The position numbers were made by a program, and so were the translations under genes. Source: Clavelina lepadiformis (Eukaryota; Chordata; Ascidiacea; Aplousobranchia; Clavelinidae). From it: a stretch of DNA of 64,000 bases. The notes beneath the pieces are model-generated. The model saw only the letters and a list, made by a program, of their open reading frames with translations. It did no database searches and was not told where the DNA came from. Positions 35,201-47,039 of the stretch are shown here, piece after piece (the stretch's first letter is position 1; every line of letters starts with the position of its first letter). The stretch lies in NCBI RefSeq assembly GCF_947623445.1, contig NC_135245.1, forward strand, positions 2,983,501-3,047,500, read 5' to 3'.

Positions 35201-36056
35201 TAAAGACATGTCATTAAACCTCTTAACTTATCAAAGAGAAGTCCAGTGCCTTGTGTGTTCTACCCTGCATCAAATGTTTATTGAGGACCCCAATGTAGCT
35301 AAACTAGTTCATTTTCAGGTTGTAGCTTAGTTTTACAGTCATGTTTTTTGCAGCATGTTCCATTGTTTTAACCATATATGTGTGTTTAGGGTTACCCCAG
35401 CAAATTGGTGGCTACATTAGTAGCTGGTGTTCCATCCATGCATATATGCTTGGATTTCGTTCCAGAATTGCTCCAGCAGTCTCAACCTTCTCAACAACTT
35501 TTTGGAATTGAGCTTGCGGCGCAGCTCTGTCTTCACTACTCACTGCCAAAATCGTTGTCTATAGCAAGATTGTGTGTTAATGTTATTGCAACTTTGATAA
35601 CTGGTAGGCATGCTGCCATTTTGCTAAGGAATGTCTCTCATAAGCAGGACATTAAACCACGTTTTTTAATCTAAAATAATCCAAATTCAGCTATAACTTT
35701 GACTGCTATTTTTGTAATTTGTTTTAGTGGTGCCACTGAATGATAGATGTGCATACTTCTCCCGAGCGATAACAGCCTTGCCAAACTTTGCCAAAGCGTT
35801 CCCTCCAGTGGTTCGTGAATGCGTAAGTATTTTGCAGCAACTTGGTAGGATTGCCCATGCACACATCGCGAGCCACCATCCCCACATAATAAGCCAGCAA
35901 GTATCGTCTGACGAAGATTGGTCGTTTGAAACCGTGGCTGAATTTGAGAAGAGTTTGAAAAGCAATGAAAAAGACCCACTGGACTCTCATGTAAGGCTTT
36001 ATCAAGATGTCCGAGCCACATTTTACAAAATTGTTCAGAACGCTGTGCCTGTGTGA
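32247..36056 (+). CDS. INTS2: Integrator complex subunit 2, three exons
   Basis: Nuclear structural subunit of the Integrator complex, which cleaves snRNA 3' ends and attenuates RNA polymerase II. Exons: 32247-35318, 35390-35603, 35728-36056. The product is 1204 residues, the same length as human INTS2 as I recall it, and collinear with it throughout: RPLLPSLVRMSLC, LLSGIDAVNDIIALLSVDFHDLE, DVLCILCAELPSLL, SDLVAFVCGLLLG, LPVHCIYQLLKTRTFS, DWIYKQIC, LHPQLL, AAQNSAAVQLLIEICL, REVQCLVC and KLVHFQGYPSKLV across the first splice junction. The ATG at 32247 aligns shortly after the human start. The first exon is 3.07 kb, so nearly all introns of the vertebrate gene are missing except two at the 3' end. 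It is convergent with LARP6; AATAAA lies at 36106. Confidence 0.97.
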
Positions 36057-36105
36057 TCATATGATCAAAGACCAGTAATTTTCTTTTTTTTTGACCAAAA
36101 CATGA

Positions 36106-36111
36106 AATAAA
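36106..36111 (+). terminator. Poly(A) signal AATAAA, INTS2
   Basis: Canonical hexamer 50 bases after the INTS2 stop. The convergent LARP6 stop lies only about 420 bases further on. Confidence 0.65.
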
Positions 36112-36530
36112 ACGAACACTTTCCTAATAGTATCACAATTACTCGACAATAGATTGGTTAATCCACGACACAACGCACTTACATGTCTGCAAAATGGAAG
36201 TTCATGATTTGCAATGCAAAAGAATCAGTTAACATTTTGTGGTTAGTCTCAGAAACAAGTCAGTCGCAGTTCCATCGTTAACTTAAAAATTCAAAAGGTT
36301 TCCAAGCCGGCAGTTAATCGTGCAAGCAACGCACCTCAAATAAGTGCTACACATGATTCACAACAATAAATTCCACTACTGTGGAGAGCATAGCCAATAA
36401 AACACTGCCTTTAATGAGATTATATACTGATAATACTCGACCCCAAAGCACAAATTGTTCACCAAACTATATATATAAACCCACCAAAAAGTGATATGCA
36501 ACTTTCGAATAGAAAATACTTAAGCTTTAA

Positions 36531-39500
36531 TCAGTTAATTATTGCCGCTTGTAACTGGTCCTTCAAAGTGTCAACGTCTGTTTTAATTTGTCTGTGCAAA
36601 ATACTCTCAAATCCTTTCGCGTTTTGATTGGGTGGTCCACGTGGCAGTCTGGTGACGCCAACCGGCACGCCGTCCTGAAATTTTCTGCCCAGCAAGGGGC
36701 TAGAACCGGGTGTGGCACAAGGAGAATTACCTAAAAATACGTGCATCGATTAAAAAACGATATCACTGCCCTGTGAACGATTTCTCTGTATGTATGGAAG
36801 ACGAGTTACTATAACGTCATAATCTGCGGAAAGTGCGTATTTTCTGTTCACCTTGACGTTTATCATTGAGGTATTTTTACGTCTACACTCTCAAAAGCAA
36901 AGCGCAGAAAATACCTTGATAAAGGATTAGAATTATGCAGAATGGTCGAAAACTGAAAAAAAAAACGTTGCAAAACCAAAAGATCTCACTACTGGTACCC
37001 GAAAGAGCTGACAGCTTTTTGTGGTAGGTACAATTTTATCGGAGATGTCATATCATGCCTTTGCTACAACATTCTTCAAATTTAATTAATTCAAAATGTC
37101 ATTACCGGTACCTTGGGAAGCGACGAATTGGCGACGGCGTTGCAACCACGGACTTGAACCGCCAGTGGGCGTGCTTCCAGCTGAAACCGAATCACTTGGG
37201 CTGAGCTGAAAGTTAAGATTTAATGGTCAGTAGTACCATGGCGGAGTATATATATTGTTGCAACGTCACGAACCTCGCAAATATGCACAATTAGAGAAAG
37301 CACGCATGGGATGTATTGGCTGCGTACAGGCAACCGAATATACACCAACCATGCAGGTTTCGATCGATATCTATAAATTTTGGCCAAAATTACCAAGTTA
37401 TTATTGATGGCTAGCGGCGATGTAGTTTTCTGATGAGCAAGAAGTTTATTGGATTGTTTCCTGTTAGTTAACGGACTGTTTCTCGGGCTTGAGTCTGGAG
37501 TGTTGTCTCGACTTTTTCGAGATATCCACAAATTACCTTTAATTTGTAAATAATAATTAATTAAATGACATTTAGTTGGAAGATACAAATTTAAAATGAT
37601 AAAATCACTAAATCAGACTGCATGAAATTATTGCGTTAGAAACGGTAGCACGGAATTGAACACACACAATTACTGTATATTAAAATTATGATGTCATACT
37701 TCAATTTTTGGTTTTGTCTCAATATGTTAATATTATGAACCATAGGCAAATTTGACTACTTGCCATTTAAGCAATTATTTTCACAAGCATACCTGCAGAG
37801 TTACTCTGGCTTGAAAACGCCATATTTTTTCTTGGAAAGTTAGGACTACTTCTTGGGCTCTTAGAATCTACAAATTAACATATTTTACATCTTAAAACTC
37901 TAGCGTTCTATTCAATATAAAACTTATCCAAAAAAATATGAAAGCGCTTCATAAAACTTGCAAGAATCATGCCAAAAAGCACTGCAAGGCCAACTTGATT
38001 ATAACTTCAGTGAATTTAAACCCATAAGTGCTGAACCACTCATAAACGTTCCTCAAACTTAAACATCATCTACCAATAGCAATGGGCAGAAAACTCACTA
38101 TTTTTTTCAGGACTGGCATCTCTGCTACCATGAGGACTTATCAATGGGGATGACTTTACTGCAACTCCGTTTTTGGGGTTCTGAAACTTTCTTCTCATCA
38201 TAGGACTGTTTTCACGGGAACTGCATGAAAATACATTCAATACAAATTGATTGAAGCTTATTAATAGTAACTTAAATATTGAACAAAATATAGCACTGGT
38301 GTAATGCAACAGAAAATATTTGACTACACCATAACCAACAATTTACAAGTTGTTTCAGACTTCTTTTAGGGAACATCTAAAGTGTTCGGTTTATATACCT
38401 AAAGTTTGCAGAATCTTCCGAACTGTCATAATAGAGACCATCTCGTTTAAATCCTTTACCAGCTTGTTTTCGTGGGTTCCTTCCTGAACCCAACAAACTA
38501 TACATGTCCGGTTTCTCCTCTTCCCGAGCTTTTTTCGAGAGTGTTTTGTAAGCATTCTATAAAACGTAAAGTTAAGTATGACTACTAGAAGGATATATAT
38601 TTTTTTCAAGTAATTTCAGTTTATAGCTAACTATAAGATAGTAATGCTGCCTTTTGAAGGAAATAATATAATCTTACACAACATAACGATTATGACTTCA
38701 CTGTGGCACATTAAATTGGCGTCATGTAATAAATCCAAGTGTAGAAAATGTCCACGTTCACATTTTACATTCTACTGTGTTCAGGAAATTACTTCAGAGC
38801 AACGCTTTTTCTAGGCAAGCATTCTGAGCGACAACATACACATTACACAGCTTGCTTTATACTTCACCATTACCTGAGCAGCTTCAGTATTCTCGAACTC
38901 CACAACCACACAGGTCGTGGTGCCAAGTTCAGGGTGTTTTGATGTGTGATTACGTAGATCTAACGGTACTTCTTTGTCGGGTCGGATAATGCGAACTGTC
39001 GTTAGCTCTCCAAATAAACGGAACTGTTCTGACATCTGCACAGTGTTGATTGTTTGTAAACAGTGTCAATCATTGGACAAAAATTTTAAAGAGAGTTTTG
39101 GTTTGCCAATAAAACGTTTAATAATAATCACCATTTAAACTACCCTCAAAAATTACTTTCATGCAAAATTGTACGTACTAGAGAAGGATTAGTTTCAAAT
39201 CAATTAGGTATATTTACTGCAAATGAAATCATAATTATTGAAATCCGATAGTATCGATTCACTAATGGGGTTTGCTAACTTCTTCTGTATTTACTTTAAA
39301 TATATTTCAGAAAACATAAATCCAATTGCTCACACTAATATAATGAAAAGTTACTTGATTTAATTCACTTACCCTATTTATAGTAGGATCATTGGCATCG
39401 TCTGGCAACTTATACAGCAATGTCCTAATCGATGTGGTAGGAAGGTCTATTTCTGGAAGCGGATCTTTTCTACGTACTTTAGTTCCCTGATCGAAACAAT

Positions 39501-41564
39501 AATCAAAAAATGACAACAGAATTCGATAACTGGGTTAATTTCGTACATAAATGTAGTTAAATTGAGCAACCAAATGAACACCGTATTTTATTCAATTAAA
39601 ATATCATAATAATTCACTTAAGTACATTTTATCATTCGATTAATCTATAAATTTTTCGCTACTGCATATGAAACTGGCTGTGATTATTACTTAACATAGC
39701 ACAGACCTATTGTTTCTACAAGCCAAATACATGTCACATTTAAAACGATAAAAGCACTGACCGGCTTATTTAATTCAAGTTTAGTTGATTTCGATAAACT
39801 GTACGCAGTAATTTTCCAATCTGAACGTGACAGATTTTTAAGCTTCTTAAAACTAGTAAGCAGTTTGACGGACACGTAACCAAGGCGGTTTCTCTTGACG
39901 TGTTTCAGAAGGAACTTGTCCTAAAAAAAATAAAAAGTAAAAAAAGTTTTACAAATTCAAGAAAATTTCCATGATAAAAATTAATCAGTATATGATCAGA
40001 CAAGGCCATATCAATCACAAAATTGTTCCTGTCTTATACAGCAGGTACATATGGTCCATATATTTGAAGTGTGTTGATTTAACTTCTGCACATCCCAACC
40101 TTAATAAGATTTTCATCAGAAAAGTAATGCTCCAGTAAGGATCTTATTTTAGTTTCCAATTCTGGAGAAGGAGGCTTCCAAGATGAGTCTTCTTTTAACA
40201 TTTCATGAAAATCTTTCGCCTGAAACAACGAAATGTGAGTTATTGAGGTCAACTTTAATGATTATAAGCGTACCTTACCTGTACATACACTATATAACTT
40301 CAAGTGGTAAGTTGCGAGTCATAAACACAATCTTAGATCATAAAGCTATCTTGGTAGGAATGTTTAACACACACATAATTTATTGATGACTTTAATAGGG
40401 CACTGTATGTACTTACTGGACATTTTGCAAAAAACAGTAACAACCATTTAACAAAGATAAATTAGTTCATGGTTGGAAATGGTTCTACTTGTAGGGCTTC
40501 ATGTTCGCATAAATGGTAATGCCTATTGCATGTGTGAAACAATATTCTTTAACCTTAGGGGGATATCTTCTATACTGTTGTAGAAATAGTCGCTATAAAC
40601 TAATAAACCAGATCAGCCAAAGACCAATAAACAACGTCTTCACAGACCCTTTTGCATTAAATGAGTGTGACGTTAAATAATACGAAGCCAATTATGACAT
40701 AGAAATTGTTGCAGTTTTGTAATTCTATGCAATTTCCTTTACAGGGGTTGTGACAATTTATTTATTGGAGACAACAACACACTCTGCAAATGTAACGTAA
40801 TTTTAAATGATGAAATTAGCAAAAAAACACAATTATCAAACTCACATCATCGTCTTCACCAGCACTGCTTACAGGTGTTTCATTCTGCTCATGCTGTAAC
40901 TTTAAAACCTAAACACGGAAATTTAAATAATCTGAATATTTTTTTGTAATTTTACTAGCATTAATTCCTATACTGAAAAACCAAAATGACAGAACTAGCC
41001 GTTGTTTTTTTTTAAAGATATCGTAGGTGTTTCTTGGGGGAGTCAAATTTTTGTTCTACAAGTACAAGGGTAAACTTACTTAAACATTTTTCAATATGTA
41101 CCATTGAAATATTCATAGGTAAATCAGCCAAACAAAACCATAATTTCCATCATAGTTAAACATTGAAACTAATGCGATAGCGGCATGATATGTTAAATAC
41201 ATATAATAATTATTTCAAAACGACAGTAGTATATGCATAATGTAGCAAAAAAGTGACTCTTTCGCTGAAAACAATTAATGAAAAGGGAACTTCAGATGTT
41301 TATATACGAGTATATAAAAATACAGAACATGCGAAAAGATAATTGTTATTATTAAAAGTTGAAGTGAGGCTAGATTTTAATTGAACAAAATGAAAAAAAG
41401 CTTCGAAAACACAATTTCGCTCGTGAACTTGTGACAGCCTAAGTCATAAGAGTAGTAAAATACATTCACAAAAACAAAATACTTACAGGTGTAACCATAA
41501 CATGAGGCAAATCTACTTCACTGATCGTTGAATTGTTGTTGTTGGCTGTAGTGGTTCCTTCCAT
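36531..41564 (-). CDS. LARP6: La-related protein 6, twelve exons
   Basis: RNA-binding protein of the LARP6 family; in vertebrates it binds the 5' stem-loop of collagen mRNAs. Exons (minus): 41564-41487, 40908-40846, 40219-40100, 39920-39762, 39486-39373, 39035-38874, 38556-38399, 38220-38099, 37867-37793, 37536-37394, 37205-37112, 36730-36531. All are GT/AG, the phases agree, and the sum is 1488 bp (495 residues; human 491). The La motif is at about 65-140 (WKPPSPELETKI, EHYFSDENLIKDKFLLKHVKRN, LGYVSVKLLTSFKKLK), the RRM at about 150-250 (LFGELTTVRIIRPDKEVP, CVVVEFENTEAAQNAYKTL), then a Ser-Pro-rich tail (SPWLQRRRQ), and a SUZ-C motif near 440-465 (SPLLGRKFQDGVPVGVTRLPRGP). The frame of exon 38556-38399 is set by phase; the longest open frame there is another one. 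Confidence 0.96.
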
Positions 41565-42483
41565 TTTGCAATAATTCACAGAAAATTACAAACAAGAAAG
41601 GTAAACCACAATTACTTAAACACCTAATCCTGTGACAATTTTCCATACAATGGTAAATGGCAAAATCTAATCCCTTAAAAACTCACAATAATCTGGGGTA
41701 ATTATTAAACTGACATGTCCAGGCGACAACAGTTATGAACTTTTTACAAAAAAAAGTATAATTGTAAAAATGGCAAACATTCATTGATAACATTAATTAT
41801 ATATCATTATGATGAGATCATTTAATCAATATGCATTTAAATTGATGTTGACAAGTAGGTTTACTTAATAAGTAGTAAACGAATAGTATTTATAAGTGTT
41901 TGGCAACCTTCAGAAAAAGATTAGAAAGCATATCACTAGATTATGTCAGGTAGAGAAGTTCACAGCAGTATATGTTTTTACTAACAAATTCAAAAACTTC
42001 CTGAAATAATTATCTTAATGGCAATGTAGCAAAACTACAACAAGGTTACAGAGCACAACGTTATTATCCAAAGGCATCACAGTTTTATCTCAAACTGATA
42101 TAACCAAGGTTTGGCCCAGCTTATATCACACAAAAAATATCACTTTACAAAAACATGGAAGTGTGTTACAAAAAGTTACAAATACTTCATAAAAACACCA
42201 TACTTTGATGTAAAACCATGCCAACACAAAACTAAAATGCATAAAAAGATTTAGTATACAATAAACTTATTTTAAATCAAAAAGTGTTTCCTACATGAAA
42301 TAATAAAAAAAGAAAATACTTTGGTATAACAAATACAACACGCGAAATTGTTTTGCACCAACAGCATGAAGCAAAATAACCTCCATTATCAGATAAACCA
42401 GGTAGGCACTAACTAATAAAATTTATGATGTATCATAACTTATTATCATACCTTCACCAGGTGTCTATACCAAGGACATAAAT
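41565..42483. other. Spacer between SIRT4 and LARP6
   Basis: AT-rich DNA of about 0.9 kb upstream of LARP6 and downstream of SIRT4 on the same strand. No exon is supported. The gap is larger than typical tunicate operon spacing, so co-transcription is not indicated. Confidence 0.5.
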
Positions 42484-43452
42484 TTATATTTCAACTTGGT
42501 TTAATATTTCTGTACATAATGCATCAATTTTTATGTCAAACAAATCATCTGCACGTGTAGGGCCAACGTTAATGGCAGATATTGGAATAGATCTGTTTTT
42601 CGCTCTTAAAATAAATCTGTATCCAGACCACACCTGCAATGACGAGCCTACTACCAACACAGCATCACTTTTATCAATTTGATCATAGACATGATGCACA
42701 GTTTTAATTGGCACAGTGTCACCAAAGAATGTAACACTGGGCTTCAAAACTCCACCACAGTTTTCACATGGAGGAACAATAAATCGTTTGGCATCTTCAT
42801 CATTTAAAAAAACATCTGCATCAGGACCATACCCATCAATGGTTGTGGTCCAGTTTTTATTGAGCTGGTTGAATCTTTTTTGCAAGACTTCTCGTGGTGA
42901 GATGTGTTCACAATTCAAGCAGACAACACGATACATACTACCGTGGAGTTCAGTTAAGTTTTCAATACCGGCCTTCGCATTTAAGCCGTCAACATTTTGT
43001 GTAACATGCCAATGTGACTTTCCCTTCTTTTCTAGCTCGAATAATTTTTTGTGAGCAAGATTAGGCCTGCGAGTCACAAAGTGTTCCCAACCAACATAAT
43101 TTCTGGCCCAATACCTTTGCCTGCTCTGTTCTGAGCTCATAAACTCTTGATGTTTCATTGGTTTGTGATTGACACGATCGTAGAGCCCAACATCTTTTGA
43201 TCGATAATCTGGGATGCCTGATTCTGTTGACAAGCCAGCACCGGAAAGAATAAGCAGATTTTTGCTTTCAAGGAGGAATTTGTTAAGTTTTTCAACATCT
43301 CTGACATCAACAGGTGAACTTTTGGGATGATAAACTAAACCAGCTTGGCTAAAAGATTTCGTAAAAGTCAAATCCCTCAATCCAACATAGTTAGCTAAAC
43401 TAGTAATATTGCTCAAAAATGATGGTAAAGTCGGCCTACTTTTTAAAATCAT
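42484..43452 (-). CDS. SIRT4: Sirtuin-4, NAD-dependent mitochondrial lysine deacylase, single exon
   Basis: Class II sirtuin acting in mitochondria; family activities include lipoamidase, ADP-ribosyl transfer and deacylation. The 322-residue intronless frame starts at a true ATG and matches human SIRT4 (314) throughout. The NAD-binding GAGLSTESGIPDYR is at 71-84, class-II RQRYWARN at 111-118, TQNVDGLN at 151-158 and the catalytic His170 in ELHGSMYRV. The zinc cysteines are 178, 181, 229 and 232, followed by FFGDTV, VVGSSLQV at 267-274 and NVGPTRADDL at 295-304. The basic, Ser-rich first 40 residues suit a mitochondrial presequence. On the minus strand a pyrimidine-rich acceptor (CGTTTCTGTTTAG) ends 45 nt before the ATG. 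Divergent from SGPL1. Confidence 0.97.
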   Translation of the reverse strand: MILKSRPTLPSFLSNITSLANYVGLRDLTFTKSFSQAGLVYHPKSSPVDVRDVEKLNKFLLESKNLLILSGAGLSTESGIPDYRSKDVGLYDRVNHKPMKHQEFMSSEQSRQRYWARNYVGWEHFVTRRPNLAHKKLFELEKKGKSHWHVTQNVDGLNAKAGIENLTELHGSMYRVVCLNCEHISPREVLQKRFNQLNKNWTTTIDGYGPDADVFLNDEDAKRFIVPPCENCGGVLKPSVTFFGDTVPIKTVHHVYDQIDKSDAVLVVGSSLQVWSGYRFILRAKNRSIPISAINVGPTRADDLFDIKIDALCTEILNQVEI

Positions 43453-44965
43453 TATACAGCGTGTTTCATTACGTATCTCCCCTTATCAGCTTACCTCCTA
43501 AACAGAAACGAAAAATCGATTTTACAGCTTAGGGCATATTATCTGTTTTTACAATCATAATAACAGCCACATGACCCGCAACCAGTTATGGGGTCAATTA
43601 CTTTATCGTGTTGTGCTATTATACACGTCTCCCTGTCACTCGTCACATCCACACGCACGTTTATGACATGAATGACGAAACACTGAATTCGGCCAGCTAA
43701 ACAACCAACGTCAACATAAACAACATCACTGTGGTGAAGATAACCTTTTAATGAATTATAAGTGGAGAGTGTATAGCAGATAGAGAATTATTAACAAGTT
43801 AACCACAAGTGCTTATTAATTTTTATCAATACAAAAGTAATTAAGAACAGTGTTTACAACTATATTTAATAATGGCGATCTTAAAATTCTTGTAATTTTG
43901 TAAGCTCTGGTGGATATTTCTATAGATCGCGTTACAGTAACTGCATGGTGGCGCCCTGCTACAATGAATAGTGACTAACTGAAGAATAGTTATGTAACAC
44001 TTATTATCGTCATGACAAGCGGGTACCAGCATCGTTAACCATTCACTTGATATTAATAATGATTAATCAATAACATAGCCGATAAACTACCCATGCCGCG
44101 GCGCTTGCAGTAGTTAGAGCCACACTGTTGTAACGATTAAGTTGACAAAGTGGTTAGTTAAAACAATACGATGCCCACATACCGTTTTTGTTATGGTTAT
44201 TGAAATGAGTACCGGTACACAATCGATAGCCAACAGCAAACAAACCAGTTTCTATACTGATATTTTAGACTAGGATAATATTTGCGGGAGTTAGTTTATG
44301 TAGAAAAGATATGCAAAAAGTGGAATTTAGTTATTTGATTCAAATTGGGTTTACGTTAGAGAAGAGTATAGATGTAGGTTAAGTTTAGAGTAATACAATG
44401 GTTTATTTATAATAGCTTGTAAGTTGATAATGGAGAAGCATTTAATCGAAAAAATTGCTTCCAACGCTTTCATCGCACAACTTTTTCCGATGAAATGTGA
44501 TAGCGTACAGTTATGTAGGACATAGTATTAGATTGTATGACACTAATATACAGTAATATAGGGTAGTGCTAACCAAATATTCACGTTAACCAACTCGCGA
44601 TTCGCCAAAGACGGTAAAAAACAGGAAGATGCATTCTACTACATCCTGTGCGTAAAACGCTGCCATATGTTCCGTGCTAGGTACGTTTCAGACCGTTTTC
44701 CTACCGATGAGCCTTGCAGTTGCTCAAAACATCACCTAAGCTACTTCTTTGAAATAACATGTTGAGAATGCCATAGGCTTATAGATAGGTGATCTTCCAT
44801 GCTGCTAAACACTAAACAGACTAGACAAAGTTGTGAGGTCCAGGCTAGAATAACCTCATAAAGTCATATGAATTTGTTAATTGTCTAACGTTTGCTGTTT
44901 AATTTAATTGTTAATTGTCTAACGTTTGTTGTTTTTTATTTAATTTTGTCTTTGACATCTTTCAG
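43453..44965. promoter_or_regulatory. Divergent intergenic region SIRT4/SGPL1
   Basis: About 1.5 kb separating the two divergent start regions, expected to contain both promoters. A direct repeat of about 33 bases (TTGTTAATTGTCTAACGTTTG) lies at 44874-44906 and 44908-44942, just before the SGPL1 acceptor. I see no exon. Confidence 0.45.
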
Positions 44966-44991
44966 AACTGGTGGTTAAGAGCAAACACAAA
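44966..44991 (+). promoter_or_regulatory. Acceptor-defined 5' leader of SGPL1
   Basis: TTTGTCTTTGACATCTTTCAG ends at 44965 and is a strong 3' splice site 26 nt before the ATG at 44992. Reading upstream in frame gives a GTG at 44971 but no ATG, so the leader is most likely a 5' UTR joined by cis or trans splicing. Confidence 0.55.
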
Positions 44992-46677
44992 ATGATGGAA
45001 ATAAATTTGGAAAAGATATTAGCACAAGTCTTAATGACATTGGTGAGCATAAAGGATAAAGTTAATCATCTGTGCTTGGATCTTGAAGCATGGGAAATTA
45101 TTCTGTTCACAATAGGAACACTTCTAATATGTCAATGGGGGCATTCAGTCCTTTTTGATCATGATAAATCCATTAAGTCAAGGCTCGCAAATGGATTTTT
45201 TTATTATGTAAAGCGTCTGCCAGTTATTCGGACTGTTGTTCGCAATAAAATGGACGATGTTTTACACGAGGTCTCAGCTGAAAAGTTGTTCCAACTCAAA
45301 CCTGGTATGACTTACATGCAACGATTACCGGAAAAAGGCAAAAATGAAATTGAAATTTTGAGAGATGTAAACGAGTATCTTTCGCTAGATGTGGTTGATT
45401 GGAAAAAAGGAAATGTCTCTGGTACTGTTTATGGTGGCAGTGAAGAACTAACAGACATTATTACAAAGGTCTATCACAAGTTTGCTTGGTCAAACCCACT
45501 CCATGCTGATGTTTTTCCAGCACTGCGCAAAATGGAAGCTGAAGTTGTGAAGATAAGTTGCAACCTTTTTCATGGTGACCCGGAAAAATCATGTGGATGT
45601 GTGACATCTGGCGGAACAGAAAGTATCATGCTAGCTTGCAAAACCTACAGAGACTGGGCTTATGAAAAAGGAATTTCGAAACCAGAGCTGATTTGTCCCA
45701 TTAGTGCTCATGCTGCTTTCGAAAAAGCTGCTCACTGCTTTCGAATGAAACTTATTCATATTCCAGTGGATGCAGTAACACGCAAAGCAGATATACACGC
45801 AATGAAGAGAGCTATCACCAAAAACACCTGTATGTTGATGGGATCAACACCACAGTTTCCACACGGTGTTTTGGACCCCATTGTTGAAATTGCCGAATTG
45901 GGGAAGAAATATGGTATACCAGTTCATGTGGATGCTTGTCTCGGAGGATTTCTTTTACCATTTATGAAAGATGCAGGGTATGAAATCCCTCCTTGTGATT
46001 TCGCTGTACCAGGTGTCACAAGCATTTCAGCAGATACACACAAGTACGGCTATGCTCCCAAAGGTTCTTCTGTTGTTCTGTATTCCAGCAAGAAATGGCG
46101 ACACTACCAATACTTTGTTAGTCCAGATTGGCAAGGTGGCATATACGCTACACCCATGTTTGCAGGCAGTCGTAGTGGTGCCATTGTTGCTGCTTGTTGG
46201 GCTTCACTTGTGCATTTTGGCCGAGAGGGGTATGTAAATAACACCAGGAATATTATTTACACTGCAAGGTATATTGAGAACGGTTTGAAGACCATCCCTG
46301 GTATTTTCATATTTGGTAAACCTGAGATGTCTGTGGTTGCAGTTGGGAGCCTTGATTTTGATATTTTTCGTTTGTCTTCTGGTTTGGTCCAACGTGGATG
46401 GAATTTGAATAGTTTGCAGTTTCCACCAAGTATACATCTTTGCTGCACCATGCCCCACACTAGGCCAGGAGTGGCTGATAGATTTATCACCGATGTACGT
46501 GAATGTGTCAGTGCTATCATGGAAAACCCAACAGCCAAGACCACGGGAGCAGGAGCAATGTATGGCATGGCTCAGTCACTCCCGGATCGGTCGATTGTGA
46601 ATGAAATATCAACAGCCTTCATCGATGCCCTGTATGACACTGGAAAGGAGAAGGCTGAAGTGAACGGCCTGCACTGA
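44992..46677 (+). CDS. SGPL1: Sphingosine-1-phosphate lyase, single coding exon
   Basis: PLP-dependent ER membrane enzyme that cleaves sphingosine-1-phosphate to a long-chain aldehyde and phosphoethanolamine, the exit step of sphingolipid breakdown. It encodes 561 residues from ATG 44992 (human 568). A lumenal N-terminus is followed by one membrane segment at about 35-55 (WEIILFTIGTLLICQWG). Conserved blocks are SGTVYGGSEELT, FAWSNPLHADVFP, CGCVTSGGTESIMLACK, HAAFEKAA, STPQFPHGVLDP, HVDACLGGF and SISADTHKYGYAPKGS, with the PLP lysine at residue 351 (Lys353 in human), then DWQGGIYATP, AGSRSGA and GAMYGMAQS. Poly(A) signals lie at 46910 and 47027. The vertebrate gene has many introns; here there are none in the coding region, and every motif is intact. 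Confidence 0.97.
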   Translation: MMEINLEKILAQVLMTLVSIKDKVNHLCLDLEAWEIILFTIGTLLICQWGHSVLFDHDKSIKSRLANGFFYYVKRLPVIRTVVRNKMDDVLHEVSAEKLFQLKPGMTYMQRLPEKGKNEIEILRDVNEYLSLDVVDWKKGNVSGTVYGGSEELTDIITKVYHKFAWSNPLHADVFPALRKMEAEVVKISCNLFHGDPEKSCGCVTSGGTESIMLACKTYRDWAYEKGISKPELICPISAHAAFEKAAHCFRMKLIHIPVDAVTRKADIHAMKRAITKNTCMLMGSTPQFPHGVLDPIVEIAELGKKYGIPVHVDACLGGFLLPFMKDAGYEIPPCDFAVPGVTSISADTHKYGYAPKGSSVVLYSSKKWRHYQYFVSPDWQGGIYATPMFAGSRSGAIVAACWASLVHFGREGYVNNTRNIIYTARYIENGLKTIPGIFIFGKPEMSVVAVGSLDFDIFRLSSGLVQRGWNLNSLQFPPSIHLCCTMPHTRPGVADRFITDVRECVSAIMENPTAKTTGAGAMYGMAQSLPDRSIVNEISTAFIDALYDTGKEKAEVNGLH

Positions 46678-46909
46678 CCCCAAACTATATGTAGGACATA
46701 ATTAGAATTTGCAAATTTAGTTGATAGAAAATGCAAACTACTGAATGAAAAATGCATACTTGAAAAAAATGAGATTTATATATGTAAATAGTTTGTCTTT
46801 ATACATTATACATCTTCTGACATCTAGTTTTTGTTGTATTCTATGTAACAATTGAGAACGTGATGAAGAAGAATTATGTAGAAAGTAATTAGTCTACTAC
46901 ACCCAATTC

Positions 46910-46915
46910 AATAAA
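46910..46915 (+). terminator. Poly(A) signal AATAAA, SGPL1
   Basis: Canonical hexamer 230 bases after the SGPL1 stop. A second one occurs at 47027-47032 and could give a longer 3' UTR. Confidence 0.6.
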
Positions 46916-47039
46916 ATTGACCAACTGATTTTTGTGCCACTAAGTGGATATTATGTCTGGTGACCCCAGCATTTCCAGCAGTATATTTACTGCTAGTAGT
47001 TATTTAAGAATGTGTTTTCTAGTACAAATAAAGTGAAAA

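Noticed and set aside
38391..38609. 72-codon minus-strand frame over LARP6 exon 7
   Set aside because: Splice phase requires another frame, which reads NAYKTLSKKAREEEKPDMYS and continues the RRM; the longest open frame is a shadow.
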